DNA of 64,000 nt from Tuctoria greenei (taxonomy: Eukaryota; Streptophyta; Magnoliopsida; Poales; Poaceae). Below, piece after piece: positions 32,801 to 41,460 of this stretch. Within the stretch, counting starts at the first letter, position 1. Each line of letters begins with the position of its first letter. The stretch lies in assembly GCA_036927565.1 (NCBI GenBank), contig JAYESD010000008.1, positions 22,710,100 to 22,774,099 on the forward strand, in the 5' to 3' direction. Below the pieces are notes generated by a model that did not search any database, was not told where the DNA came from, and saw only the letters and a list, made by a program, of their open reading frames with translations. A program made the position numbers and the translations under genes.

Positions 32801-35800
32801 ACTCTAGGAATCTAATAAAGTCCAGAGATTAGTTTCCTTAGATATAAAATAAGAGATATAGGTAGAGTTTGAGTTCTAACAGATTACAATAGATTGGAAG
32901 ATTGTAATGAGGACTCTCACCAGCCGGCCCTTATAAAAGAAGGTACCTGCGCCCCTCTGTATGCGTCCCATCAGAATAGAATAATATATCAAAGTCCTCA
33001 AAAAAACTCCCTGCGCTCTTGTTCTGCTCCTGTCTGTTACAATTCTGCTCCTGCGCGCTACTGTTCTGCTCCTGCGCACTACAGTACGCGCTACAGTACA
33101 TATCACATCAGCTATTCCCCATCAAGTTGCCAACTCTATGCTCTCCCGATCAGAGCCTTGTCCCCTTCTCTGTTCAGCGCAGGCCTGCTGCTCTGTTCAT
33201 CTAGAACAGACCAGGGGCATTGAACAAACAAGAACAAGGTACTGTATCACCTGTGAGATCTTTTAGGCACCATATTTCCAACAGTTTTTATATGTACGGA
33301 TCTGAAAAGAGGACCATCAGATCTCATTCGACGGTTCACATCAATCAGAATCCAGGGCCAGGCCTAGCCCGACCGTCTGCTTGACACATTCGCCCGCCTG
33401 CCTCCGACTGTGGTGGATGTGGTGTTCGCCTTCGACGCCGCCCCCCACCATTCGCCCGCCTGCCTCCGATTGTGGTGGATGTGGTGTTCGCCTTCGACGC
33501 CGCCCCCCACCGTTGTCTAGCTGGGCGCTTGGACACTCATTGCTCATGTTGCCTTTTACTTGGTCAACATTCCGCCTCATATAGAATCACGTATCTAAGC
33601 ACCGTTCTATAGAACTTCCTTTTCAGCTTTTGTGGGACCTTGTCACATAGGGTTCCAAATGCTTGTCACCACTTCATCCACAGATCATTACCAAACTAAT
33701 TTATCAGTTTGCTAAATAGAAATAGAAACAGAAACCAGCTCCCTCTCCCCTTCTAGGTGCGCACCCCCTCCCTCGTTCGACTTGGACCTGAGCTGTGGCA
33801 CTAAAGGACTAGAAAACAAGACCACAGTAGTGTTTTACCTCGTCTTATTCCACTGCTTGCCATTTGTATCTATCAGTTTGGTTCTTATACAAAATTGTCA
33901 TGTCCAGGTGCCTTTTTAAAACAGTGTGCATAATAAAGACTAGATTTGTTGCCTTATTCTCATAAATTTTATTTGGATGGGTGTCATTTATTTCCTCGAG
34001 TGCTGTATAGAGACAAATCTTGTATTTGCTGCAGCATTTACTGTACAGTATTATTGGAATGAAACTGAATTACAAGATTAATTGATAGAGGGTTATGGAT
34101 ACATATAGCTGGATACATGGGCCTTCCCAGTAACACACAACACCTCACGCATATAAGAGGCTAACACACCCCCCCCCAGTCGCAACATCTAGCCGTAGCA
34201 GATGTTGAGACTAGACCTGAACTCAGAGAACACTGACGAAGGAAGGCCTTTCATAAAGATATCAGCGGACTGCGACGACGTTGGAACATGGAGAACCCGA
34301 ACGGCGCCGACAATGACCTGCTCATGAACGAAGTGTAGGTCAGTCTCTACATGCTTCGTGTGCTGGTGCTGGACAGGGTTGCTGGAGTGGTAGACGGCGC
34401 TTATGTTATCGCGATAGACCAACGTGCTCAGGGTGAGTGGGCTGTAGCAGCTGCTCCAGCTAGGAAACCTCAGCCACACCGTTGGTCATGATGCGATACT
34501 TGACCTCAGCGCTCGAGCGAGAGACAACGGGCTGTCGCTTCAACGACCAGGAGTCAAGGCTGCCGCCCAGGAACACGGTGTAGCCAGAGGTGGACCTACG
34601 CGTGTTCGGGCAATCCGCCTAGTCAGCGTCGGTGTAGACGACCAACTCGGATGCGGAGTCGCGACAGAGAAGAAGGTCGTATTTGAGGGTGCCTCGCAGA
34701 TATCGAAGGATCCGCTTCACAACGGTGTGATGTGGCTCTCGAGGATCATACATGTGAAGACACAACTGCTGATACCATATTGGAATGGAACTGAATCACA
34801 AGATTAATTGATAGAGGGTTATGGATACATATAGCTGGATACATGAGCCTGGCTCAGTAACACACAACACCTCACACATAGTCTAACAAGTATGACTTTT
34901 GTTCATCAACAGTGGTTGCTGTCTGTGATGGTACATTCTGTTCAGGACTTCGATTACTGCAACTGCTGACAGGACATTCTGTTTTTTTTTCTGCAGAATA
35001 CAAAAGATAATCCTCCCTGCAATACCCTTTTCATTGGCAATCTCGGTGAGACTGTAGTCGAAGAGGAATTGCGAAGCCTTTTCAGTGTGTAAGAATCTTC
35101 AGCTGCACACAAACAGATTAAATCGATTTGTTATTTTTTTTTATTGAATGTAGCACAGATGCTAATTTTGGTTGCTCCAGGATCTGATTTTTCTCTTTCA
35201 TTTTAGGCAACCTGGTTACAAACAAATGAAAGTGCTGCGTCAAGAAAGGAACACAGTTTGCTTTATTGAATTTGATGTAATAAACTGTTAAATGGTTTAA
35301 CAATATTGTTAGTGTGTCTGGCTTGGCGTTCTACTCATGAAAGTTTCGATGTGTCTTTTTAGGATGTTGGTACTGCTACAGCTGTACACCAGAATTTGCA
35401 GGGTGCTGTTATTCCTAGTTCTGGACGTGGTGGAATGAGAATTCAATATCCTTTGCTAATTGACTTTTTTTTTAAATCTTTATATGTTTTATCATAGCTG
35501 GTCCTAAGCCCGAATAAAGGAGGGGTTGTGATAGGCTTGACGAACCAACAACTATACTTAACCATTCTCATGAAAATGCTTTCCTATTATTTCATTTCCA
35601 AAATAAATCAAGTTCTGAATCTTATTTTATTACTTTTTTCTCATTATTTTTCTATTACTTCTCTTTAAAAATTGTTGGGTTTATTTCTAGCCGACCCCAA
35701 CTTGCTTGGGACAAAGGCTTGGTTGTTGTTGCATATGTTTTATCAATTTGTTAACCTATTCATACTAACAGTTTTCACTTGTATTTAAAATTGTAACAGC

Positions 35801-36052
35801 AACAATAAAGCCCTTTTAGTCCTAATCAGGTTGGGGTAGGATAGAGATGAAATGAAACCCACACTAACAAAAATGGAAGATAAGAAAGATAATTCATCTT
35901 CTCATGTTTTAGTTATGCATTACTTGTCTCTGTTTTATATTGCCTTGTGGGACTCCTTAACATCTTGAACATTCTCGAAGAATCCCTACGGACGAAGGAA
36001 GGATTTTGGTGGTGGCAACGTGTGCAATACGAATGGAGCTCCGGCAAATTGA
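20854..36052 (+). CDS. RNA-binding protein with two RRM domains (RBPMS/WHI3-like plant family)
   Basis: Eight coding exons, 975 nt, 324 residues: 20854-21180, 21271-21346, 21959-22091, 22176-22287, 34997-35088, 35207-35276, 35363-35445, 35971-36052. All joins keep frame. RRM1 (about residues 48-110) shows EVRTIFITGLPADV and PMGFALFSS. A Pro/Tyr-rich linker follows (YTHSPYAPLPYHPPPP, PYSPYAAYPVPP). RRM2 (about 222-300) shows NTLFIGNLGETV and NTVCFIEF, and the C-terminus is SKNPYGRRKDFGGG. It resembles the mec-8/RBPMS and Whi3/Scw1-type single-strand RNA binders; targets are unknown. Introns 1-3, 5 and 6 are GT-AG; intron 7 is a U12-type AT-AC intron. Intron 4 is 12.7 kb and full of transposons. 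No coding lesion was seen, so the gene may be functional. Confidence 0.88.
21617..21850. mobile_element. Mutator-like foldback MITE in intron 2
   Basis: 234 bp with arms of about 100 bp: left GGGAACAACTAGAATACAAT, right its near-perfect complement. It is flanked by the 9-bp duplication CAGTTTATA (21608-21616 and 21851-21859), the size expected of Mutator-type elements. It is related to the MITE group at 55962-56429. Confidence 0.87.
22519..23255 (-). mobile_element. 5'-truncated LINE, 3' end of ORF2
   Basis: The minus strand encodes the C-terminal part of a plant LINE reverse transcriptase (RWMCDHTRRDKIRNEVIRDR, LVQHRLRWFGHIQRRP), then the typical 3' end ending in TTG repeats. It is flanked by a long imperfect target duplication, TAGTTCATCTTTAG-GTTTA, at 22499-22518 and 23256-23275, as left by target-primed insertion. 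Only the last ~730 bp inserted. Confidence 0.87.
23758..24060. repeat. Array of ~12 hairpin units, core GAACACATCA, copy 1
   Basis: The core CGAACACATCA recurs 11 times at 20-30 base spacing. It is flanked by arms that differ between units but pair within a unit, for example CAAGA/TCTTG (23781-23801), CGAGA/TCTCG (23859-23879), GGAA/TTCC (23934-23952), GGGG/CCCC (23965-23983) and GGGTG/CACCC (24019-24035). It lies just inside the 3' LTR of the element. Confidence 0.8.
25113..25126 (-). promoter_or_regulatory. Primer binding site of family A copy 1
   Basis: Minus strand ATTGGTATCAGAGC immediately inside the LTR, complementary to the 3' end of initiator tRNA-Met. Confidence 0.85.
25433..25710. 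mobile_element. MITE with GGGCCTGTTTGGTTT ends
   Basis: 278 bp with 15-bp perfect terminal inverted repeats GGGCCTGTTTGGTTT and a 3-bp flanking repeat TAT. The end sequence is like Tourist/PIF-type grass MITEs, although the usual target is TTA/TAA. No coding. Confidence 0.82.
25711..26796 (+). other. Unassigned intron stretch, possible decayed Copia LTR and leader
   Basis: A TATTATTCAATACATTCC end followed by a PBS-like TGATAACAGAGC (25951-25962) looks like an old LTR/PBS junction, and the following frame near 26111 could be a gag start. There is no partner LTR and no domain. The rest shows nothing recognisable. Confidence 0.3.
26797..27006 (+). repeat. 41-42-bp tandem repeat, five units
   Basis: Units start at 26797, 26839, 26881, 26922 and 26963, each GTAGTGTTTTATCTCATCT or GTATCTTTTATCTCATCTT plus CTACTTGCTATTTGCA-like sequence. 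A single further unit lies at 33827-33867, on the far side of the nested insertions. Confidence 0.8.
27008..27492 (-). mobile_element. Probable solo LTR
   Basis: 485 bp. On the minus strand it begins TGTTGAAAATCAG, has a TATA-type box in GGCTATAAATAGCC (about 27330) and ends ATTCCAACA. It has TG...CA ends and promoter-like structure but no matching flanking duplication (TAGTA versus AATCA), so it is either old, deleted at an end, or a recombined LTR. Confidence 0.55.
27493..27975 (-). mobile_element. LINE fragment 2, 3' part (continues at 33531)
   Basis: On the minus strand it is the same LINE family and region as 22519-23255, from the (TTG)n-type tail to the coding part for the histidine/arginine-rich RT end. 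It breaks off near 27975 at the place where its continuation is found at 33531-33690. Confidence 0.75.
27976..28178. mobile_element. hAT-like remnant, left part
   Basis: It begins CTAAGGTTATTGAGGCGTCT then GTCGCTACCTAGGC, matching the style of the complete hAT element at 60387-60850 (GTCGCCTAGGCGTCCAGTCG). It is interrupted at 28179 by a Copia element; the remainder is 33289-33530. Confidence 0.5.
28179..28754 (+). repeat. 5' LTR of deleted Copia element
   Basis: 576 bp, TGTTGG...CCAACA, partner of 32650-33283. A TATAAAAGAAG promoter box lies near 28458. Confidence 0.88.
28787..29437 (+). pseudogene. Copia gag, N-terminal part, frameshifted
   Basis: It starts at ATG 28787 (MTTEDQTPP...). 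After about 40 codons the gag-like reading (TRTGFPILTKTT, then AEWAAMMKIKLR) changes frame near 28915. A TAG at 28978-28980 and a further frame change near 29120 precede a clean stretch with FSLWLSDMVACL and LLRNVPTYFQQIVVAI. Matches the UBN2-type gag of plant Copia elements. Confidence 0.75.
29446..30069 (+). pseudogene. Copia gag C-terminus and protease start
   Basis: A lysine-rich region, then the zinc knuckle CKKCEKKGHWAKEC (29581-29622), then the protease-like segment with WYLNTGVTNHMTG, where the catalytic Asp is replaced by Asn (codon AAC, 29830-29832), and a NIISINQL segment. It ends at TGA 30069, shortly before the nested insertion. The protease would be inactive. Confidence 0.82.
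30096..31829 (-). mobile_element. Small non-autonomous LTR element, family A copy 2
   Basis: 1,734 bp; LTRs 30096-30334 and 31589-31829 (239 and 241 bp); flanks GAAAA and GAGAA (one mismatch). The PBS on the minus strand is at 31575-31588 (TTTGGTAATCAGAG, one base longer than the usual initiator tRNA-Met match). No coding. It holds a second hairpin array (30366-30749) and is homologous to 23490-25355 but well diverged from it. It is inserted in the Copia element at 28179-33283. Confidence 0.85.
30366..30749. repeat. Array of ~13 hairpin units, core GGACACATCTTC, copy 2
   Basis: Units at 20-30 base spacing with paired, unit-specific arms: GGGTG/CACCC (30368-30387), TGGGATG/CATCCCA (30389-30412), GATG/CATC (30483-30500), GTTG/CAAC (30540-30557), AGGTTG/CAACCT (30657-30678), AATG/CATT (30693-30710), CTCGAGAT/ATCTCGAG (30722-30749). 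Several other units pair with one mismatch. Confidence 0.8.
31830..32649 (+). pseudogene. Residual internal Copia sequence
   Basis: Downstream of the nested element the frame resumes with a Copia-like segment (DDGKLYSVKLNI), then runs into stops. From about 32210 to 32649 no retroviral domain is seen; there is an acidic, charged open stretch (32342-32752) of unknown origin. Integrase, RT and RNase H are missing. Confidence 0.5.
32650..33283 (+). repeat. 3' LTR of deleted Copia element
   Basis: 634 bp, preceded by the purine-rich AAAAGGAGAA tract. Compared with the 5' LTR it has extra sequence near 32985-33010. Confidence 0.88.
33289..33530. mobile_element. hAT-like remnant, right part, with tandem duplication
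   Basis: Continues the remnant at 27976-28178 after the Copia insertion (ATCTGAC-type and GACGGTT words as in 60387-60850). It contains a 62-bp unit repeated twice, 33389-33450 and 33451-33512. Its right end is not intact. Confidence 0.45.
33531..33690 (-). mobile_element. LINE fragment 2, 5' part
   Basis: Matches 22981-23140 of the first LINE fragment (GTTGCCTTTTACTTGGTCAA, CCACTTCATCCAC) and continues 27493-27975 once the nested elements are removed. Confidence 0.72.
33691..34046. other. Intron stretch, no gene
   Basis: Original intron sequence with one unit of the 41-bp repeat (33827-33867, GTAGTGTTTTACCTCGTCT). Nothing else recognised. Confidence 0.4.
34052..34888 (-). mobile_element. 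Short-LTR Copia deletion derivative
   Basis: 837 bp; LTRs only 114 bp (34052-34165) and 111 bp (34778-34888); perfect TSD AGTAT (34047-34051 and 34889-34893). On the minus strand it starts TGTTAGAC, has a PBS-type TGGTATCAGCAG after the 5' LTR and a G-run polypurine tract (about 34168-34180) before the 3' LTR. Between them only the end of Copia pol remains. Confidence 0.88.
34189..34760 (-). pseudogene. Copia RNase H remnant
   Basis: From the right, the minus strand reads VVKRILRYLRGTLKYDLL, a TDA-type RNase H start and RRSTSGYTVFLGGSL, then a SSAEVKYR variant of the usual SSAEAEYR. A stop falls near 34480, followed by VYRDNISAVY, HTKHVETDLHFV and ADIFMKGLPSSVFSEF. It is the last ~190 codons of Copia pol with at least two stops. 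Not functional. Confidence 0.8.
35446..35970 (+). other. U12-type AT-AC intron 7 of the RRM gene
   Basis: The 5' splice site is ATATCCTTT (35446-35454), the branch site TCCTTAAC (35954-35961), and the 3' end AC at 35969-35970, 9 to 10 bases after the branch adenosine. These match the minor-spliceosome consensus throughout. Removal joins codon phase 2 exactly: the frame passes from MRIQ into FSKNPYGRRK. No GT-AG alternative gives this reading. The intron also holds pieces of LINE 3' ends (35672-35735 and about 35800-35870). Confidence 0.87.
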
Positions 36053-37669
36053 TATCTGTTATCTGCTTGAGGGGATGTATTTTAAACCTAAGCATATCAT
36101 CATGGATTTCATGCTACTCCATCCTACTCGTCATCTGCATGTTTCTACTAAATGCTTTATTTCTCTCATTTTTGTGATGCCGACATCTTCATTAGGTGGA
36201 GTTTCTGGGACGTCATCTGGTAGACATTGCATTGTCACCATTATCAATGTTGCTGGTGTTGACTTCATTACATTTTATATGTAGCTTGAGAAGGCCCTCC
36301 TAAATCACCTAGATGTGCATGTCATTTGTCATGTATACTTTGTAGTATTATTTAGCTTTCTTTATGTGCTCATGTTAGTCACATTTTAATAATGTACATG
36401 TTGTAACAGTTAAAACGATTCCTCTTGTTTGCTAGCAACTCGTGATGCTGTGATGATTTATAGCATCAGTCATGGCATGTTCATGAGGGAAGGACAGTTG
36501 GTAGACATGACATGGCATACTCATTCCATGAATTCTGGAGCATTGCCATAACCCCAAGAAGCATACAATCATCCATTGCTGATTAATCATGTTAACTATT
36601 TAGTATTGTTTTCCTTCCAGGCTAAGAGAGGCTAACAGTGACCGTAGAATTGAATACTGGTGAGATCCTTTTCACATTTCTGCAGCAGATTTGAGATGTG
36701 GCTGCAGTTCTTTCGGTAAGAGAAGTCTTGGAGATGGTGATAAGAGGTAAGAAAAGGTCCACGGGTTTTACAAAGACTTTCAAATTGACCTAGCGGGCAG
36801 GAGTCACCTGATGAGTGGATTGTGCGATCTTGCAGCTTCACTTGCACAGTTCCACTGTTAATGCTGCTAATAGATTCTTGGTGACCTGTTTCTGTTTGAT
36901 ACTTTTGGCAATGTTAATGATGGAATTTGCTTTTGGGTGACTGTGCATATGCCTGTGGCATGTTCCTGTGTTAGAACAATTGAATTTGAACTAAATTGAA
37001 CTCAAGACAAAATAGTTTGGTTCACGGTAGGTTAGTTCCCATTTGAATATTTGATACCGTTAGTCATAAAGTGCTGTTCAATGTGTAAGCGAGGCAATAT
37101 TATATTGCGCACTGGCGTATGCTGGGTCAGGACGGTTGATGGCCTTTTCTAACAGACATTTGAGGAAGTTTTTGAAAAACTGTTCCAAGATGATGCCAAA
37201 ATAGATGTGGAAGACGGCTAAAGCTAAAAGGGAAATGGATGAATGCTTCACTACATTTATTTTTTGAAATCTAGTTATTTATACCATTGGTTCTTTGCAT
37301 GGTGAAAGAGATCTGGAAATTCGATGAGATCTGTGATTTTGGCGCAAAAGTTAACTCACTAGCTAATGAAGATCATAAAACTCTAGAAGAGTATGATTGA
37401 TGAGAACTATCTAGTTAATTGAAGTTGAGCTTATCATGGCAGATGGAAAAAAGAAATTCTTTAGGATTTCTCGGGAAATTAGTATAAAAAAAACATGAAC
37501 AATGTTGTAGATGTTGATTTCCCTTTTCTTGTGAGAATGACGCCTGAGTGGAGAAAACTGTTCTAGGAAGACCGTTCCTCAAAAAAGTTAAAATTGTTTG
37601 AGATGTGGGATAGAGTTTTGAACTCAACCTTGGAGGTAAAGAAATTATAAGACTTCATACATACAAGAC
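36053..37669. other. 3' flank of RRM gene
   Basis: Probably begins with the 3' UTR. AT-rich; no coding region, tRNA or repeat with clear ends could be supported. Confidence 0.4.
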
Positions 37670-37825
37670 GAGCATAATTTTTTAGATAATGAGCATAACA
37701 TTGAAGTGACATAGCTGGTTTCAAGTTCAGATAAAAGGATAAAAGAGGAGCATAATTTTTTAGATAATGAGCATAACATTGAAGTGACATAGCTGGTTTC
37801 AAGTTCAGATAAAAGGATGAAAGAG
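37670..37825 (+). repeat. 78-bp tandem duplication
   Basis: Two adjoining copies, 37670-37747 and 37748-37825, starting GAGCATAATTTTTTAGATAA, with one visible substitution (GGATAAA / GGATGAA). A recent local duplication in non-coding DNA. Confidence 0.88.
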
Positions 37826-37899
37826 GAGGGGTTTGACGAGTTAGCAACTATATATAACCATTATCATAAAACCAAATTCAATAAAATCCATCAGATATA

Positions 37900-40460
37900 A
37901 TCCTTTTAGTGATGTGTCATATCAAAATCTGGGTATGGTGTAAGTGGGAAGGAGTGGGTCACCACCGTCTTAATGCCATATGTCGAAACTCGGATGTGAT
38001 GTTAAATGGCAAGGGTCGAATCATCATTTTAGTGGCGTGCAACATCATCGTTCAAATGTTGTTCAAGGGTCTTTGCATCTTATTCGATGGATGTAAAAGG
38101 AAGGAAAGCTAGTTGAGGAAGAATAGATTTCTGGTTGGTAGTTGGAATGTAGGATTTTTGAAGGCTCATTTGCCAAATTGAGAAAACAATACACCTCTGA
38201 CTTGATTCCGTCATGGATTGGGTTGATCCACACCTTAACACTAAATCCATGTCCGAGTTTGATTAACAGATAAGTTTAATTTATTTGGTGGTTTGAAACT
38301 CTGATAACATCTTTCGTAAAATATGCAAGGAAAAGTTGAGAATGAAAATAAAATAATCAGAGATAAAGTCAATAATTCAAGATAATTGAATTCAAACACG
38401 TGGTTGACATGTTGGGCCCGTGATGTTGTCAGCATCGACGACGAATCAATCAATTGGCACGCAAGTACGATAGCGCAGTCACAATGACACCTTTGGGTGC
38501 CAGCGTTGCGATCAATCTCCTATGATCATGGACTAAATGGGGGTAGACAACAACGTTGGGTGAATCGAGAGACAAGTTGGTGGTGTGGCAAGACGACTGG
38601 ATCGAGAGAAGAGCAGGCGGCCGCTTTGGGTGAATCGAGAGATAAGCACGCAGTTGTGGCCTTTGTCGTGCAAGAACGAAGGAGTGCCAGTGTGAGTGGT
38701 GATTTCCCTATCTCTAGAGGCGATGTTGTTTTCCCTCGTGGATTGAAGATGATTGGAGTGGGTTTTGTCATGGCACCGTGAATGCCAAATGCACTTTTTT
38801 TGCTAAAACTGGGATCACACCCCACACGTGTGTCTGGTTCCCTGAATGGCCGGGATCCACCCTAATCCCCGTCAATCTCGGTCTATCAAAAAAAGTCATG
38901 ACAGGGAAACTATGAGAGTTAGTGGATGTTGCAATAAGGAGATGTGTAAATATCCTAAGTTTACAAGAGACTAGATCAGCGAATCAAAAGATCAGAGAAG
39001 TTGAGAATACCATTTTCAAGATTTGGTATTGTGGCTTGGCTGAAACTAGGAATGACGTAGGCATCCTATTATATAAGAGGCTCAAGGATGGAGTACTAGA
39101 TGTTTGACGATGAGGGGATATTGTCTTCCTAGTCAAGGTAGTTATTGGGACCTTGTGTTGAACGTTATTAGTTCTTATGCTCCACAAATTAGGCTCGACA
39201 TGAGCACTAAAAGATAATTTTGGGAGGATTTGGAAAATATGATTAGTAGTGTACCGATAGCCGAGGAACTTCTCATAGGAGATCTCAATGATCATGTGGT
39301 ACAACTACCATAGTTTTTGAAGAGGTAAACGAAGGCTTCGGGTGTGGCGCTAGAAACCAAGAGGGTATGTACATGCTAGACTTTGTCCTAGTCTTTGACC
39401 ACTAGCCAACATTCTCTTTAGGAAGAGGCAATCTCATCTATTGACCTTTAGTGGTACCCAACACTCTAGCCAGATCGACTTTGTCCTCACAAGGAGAAGG
39501 GATAGGGAGGCATGTTTAGATTGTAAGGTCATCCCTGGGAGTGTGTTGTGACCCAATATACACTTGTAGTAACCAATTTTCACTTCCACGCGCGTGTTTC
39601 ACAAGACAAAGGTGTCAAAATTGTAAGAACAAAGTGGTGAAAGCTGAAAGAAGAAACACAACAATCATACAAAAAGTGGATGATCATAGAAAGACTTTGA
39701 GGTGAAGAGGGAAGTGTTGATAGCATGTGTATGAAGATAGCAACTTGCATTAGGAAGATAGCTAGGGAGGTGCTTGGGACAATAAAAGGAAAGAAACTTG
39801 TATGTAAACATATTTGGTGGTGGAATGAGGATGCACAAAAACCATTAAGGGGGACTATTTTAAGAGTTGGCATTATGATAGAAGTACAAACAACATGGTG
39901 TAGTATACAAAGATCAAGAAAAATGCAAGCGTGTTGTAGGTAAGGAAAGAGGGAAGACCTATAATGTGTTATGAGAGATTATGGACAAAGAAAGGCGAAA
40001 ATGACATATACAAGATGGCGAAAATTCACGACAGTAAGGTGAGGGATATCAATCAATTTAAATTCATCAAGAAAGAGATAGACTGAATTCTAGTGAATGA
40101 TGAAGAGATTAAGAACAGATGGCGAAATACTTTCATGGATTATTCAATGATAGGAATAGGAGCATTATGCTTGAGTTGGATGACTCATTTGATGACACCA
40201 ATAGAGGATATAAGAGTTTAAGGTTAAGTAGGTCTTAAAAAGGATGATAAAAGGAAAGGCTCTCAGCCCTGGTGATGTCCGCATTGAGGTGTGGAGTTTC
40301 CTTAGGGACGCAACAATGGTATGGTTCACTAAGCTATTCAACCAAATTTTTTAGTCAAACAAGATGTCTGAAAAATGGAGGAAAAGTATATTATTACCTA
40401 TCTTCTAAAATAAAAGAGATGTACAAAGTTGTACAAATTATCAAGGAATTAAACTTATGA
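37900..40460 (+). mobile_element. Decayed plant LINE (endonuclease and RT)
   Basis: Plus-strand remnants in order: FLVGSWNVGF (endonuclease start, about 38130), VDVAIRRCVNILSLQETR (38925), PIAEELLIGDLNDHVV (39260), a KTYNV-type region (39950), LELDDSFDDTNR (40170) and an RT start SEKWRKSILLPIF and NYQGIKLM (40370-40460). There are many stops and frame changes. About 700 bp of foreign or unassigned sequence (roughly 38165-38895) interrupts the endonuclease. It is cut at 40460-40468 by an LTR fragment. Same family as the truncated copies in the RRM intron. Confidence 0.75.
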
Positions 40461-40648
40461 GACGTACTGTCGAAGTGTGCGAACGACACTTATCTCGGAC
40501 CTGCTTTGAGAGCAGCTCGCAGAGGTTCTTTTTTAGGCGGAGCTTAGTCTCCGGTGAGGTCGCGCGTATGAGGTATGATGAGACAGTGGTTTTACGTGGT
40601 TCGGGCCGCCGGAGCGCAACACCTACTCCACAGTGAGAGTTGTATTAC

Positions 40649-40713
<65 letters not shown>
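40649..40713 (+). repeat. (GT)n microsatellite
   Basis: About 32 GT units, uninterrupted, inside the LTR fragment. Confidence 0.95.
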
Positions 40714-40714
<1 letters not shown>

Positions 40715-41162
40715 TGAGTTGTGTAGGGATCTACTGTGGCTGCCCGGTCCGTCTATAGTCCAAGGTCGGACAACTTATAAGTGAGGTTCGGGGCCCGACA
40801 GATGGTCTCAGAGTGATCTTATGCATGTACAAGATCTAATGACTTGCTATGTATGTTGCCTTTGATAGTGGCTTGAAAACTCGCTGTCTTGTCGCGTCGG
40901 TCGCCTGTGGTTGGGCATAGTGGTTGATGATAACAGGAAATGTTCTATCCGTCTTGTCGTCGTAAGCTACCCACTTGGCAGTGTAGGGTAGCCTTGTGGC
41001 GCCTTCACCACGATGTGACTGGACGCAGTAGTATCTGACAGGAGCGCGTCCTGCATAGTGCGCATGGGGAAAGCGCGTGCCTTCAATGCACGACTGGACA
41101 AGACACGTCGCTCTTTACACTTCGGAGCCCACGACCCATTGCAAGTCATGGGATACATACCA

Positions 41163-41403
41163 GCTTCGGAGCCCTCCTCGGTGGGAGCAAGGGTTCGGAG
41201 CCTGAGGACGTGCAGCAGCTCCGGAGCCCTCCTTAGTGGGAGCATGGACCCTTCTCGGTGGGAGCATGGGTCCGGAGCCTTAGGACGTGTGGCAGCTCCG
41301 AAGACCTCCTCGGTAGGAGCAATGGCCCGAAGCCGGAGGACACGTAACAACTCCGAAGCCTTCGTAGGAGCAAAGGTCTGGAGCCGGAGGACGCGTGGCA
41401 GCA
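41163..41403 (+). repeat. GC-rich minisatellite, units of 60-70 bp
   Basis: Four to five imperfect units of CGGAGCCCTCCTCGGTGGGA plus AGCATGGGTCCGGAGCC and GAGGACGTGTGGCAGCTC. Long open frames on both strands follow from the repeat and are not taken as genes. Confidence 0.7.
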
Positions 41404-41460
41404 AATCAAATCCAAATGGAAATACAAATAGAACATCAAGTGCTAATCCAATTGACTAGC

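Larger units (their letters stand above)
28179..33283 (+). mobile_element. Copia retrotransposon, internally deleted
   Basis: 5,105 bp between TSDs GTTTT (28174-28178 and 33284-33288). LTRs 28179-28754 (576 bp) and 32650-33283 (634 bp) start TGTTGGTGATCC and end TTTCCAACA; they differ by substitutions and indels. The interior keeps gag, the zinc knuckle, the protease start and a short segment ahead of integrase, but lacks integrase, RT and RNase H. A family A small LTR element is inserted at 30096-31829. It lies sense to the host gene, inside a hAT-like remnant. Confidence 0.88.
22288..34996 (+). other. Intron 4 of the RRM gene, expanded by transposons
   Basis: Donor CAG|GTAAAT at 22288; acceptor after a T-run, TTTCTGCAG ending at 34996; phase 0. 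12,709 bp holding at least nine insertions on both strands, including a sense-oriented Copia element with its own LTR signals. Neighbouring introns of the gene are about 80-600 bp. Confidence 0.85.
40468..41460 (+). mobile_element. Tat-related LTR fragment
   Basis: It begins TGTCGAAGTG after LINE sequence and contains TTTTACGTGGTTCGGGCCGC and CACCTACTCCAC, the same block as in the LTRs at 2249 and 14339, plus many AGCTCCGGAG words. The end and TSD were not located, so it could be a solo LTR or a broken one. No internal domain follows. Confidence 0.6.

Noticed and set aside
38165..38895. A named transposon inside the decayed LINE
   Set aside because: The LINE frame is interrupted here, but no convincing inverted ends or target duplication could be found.
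40575..40784. Open frame with a Cys-Val run
   Set aside because: A translation of the (GT)n microsatellite.
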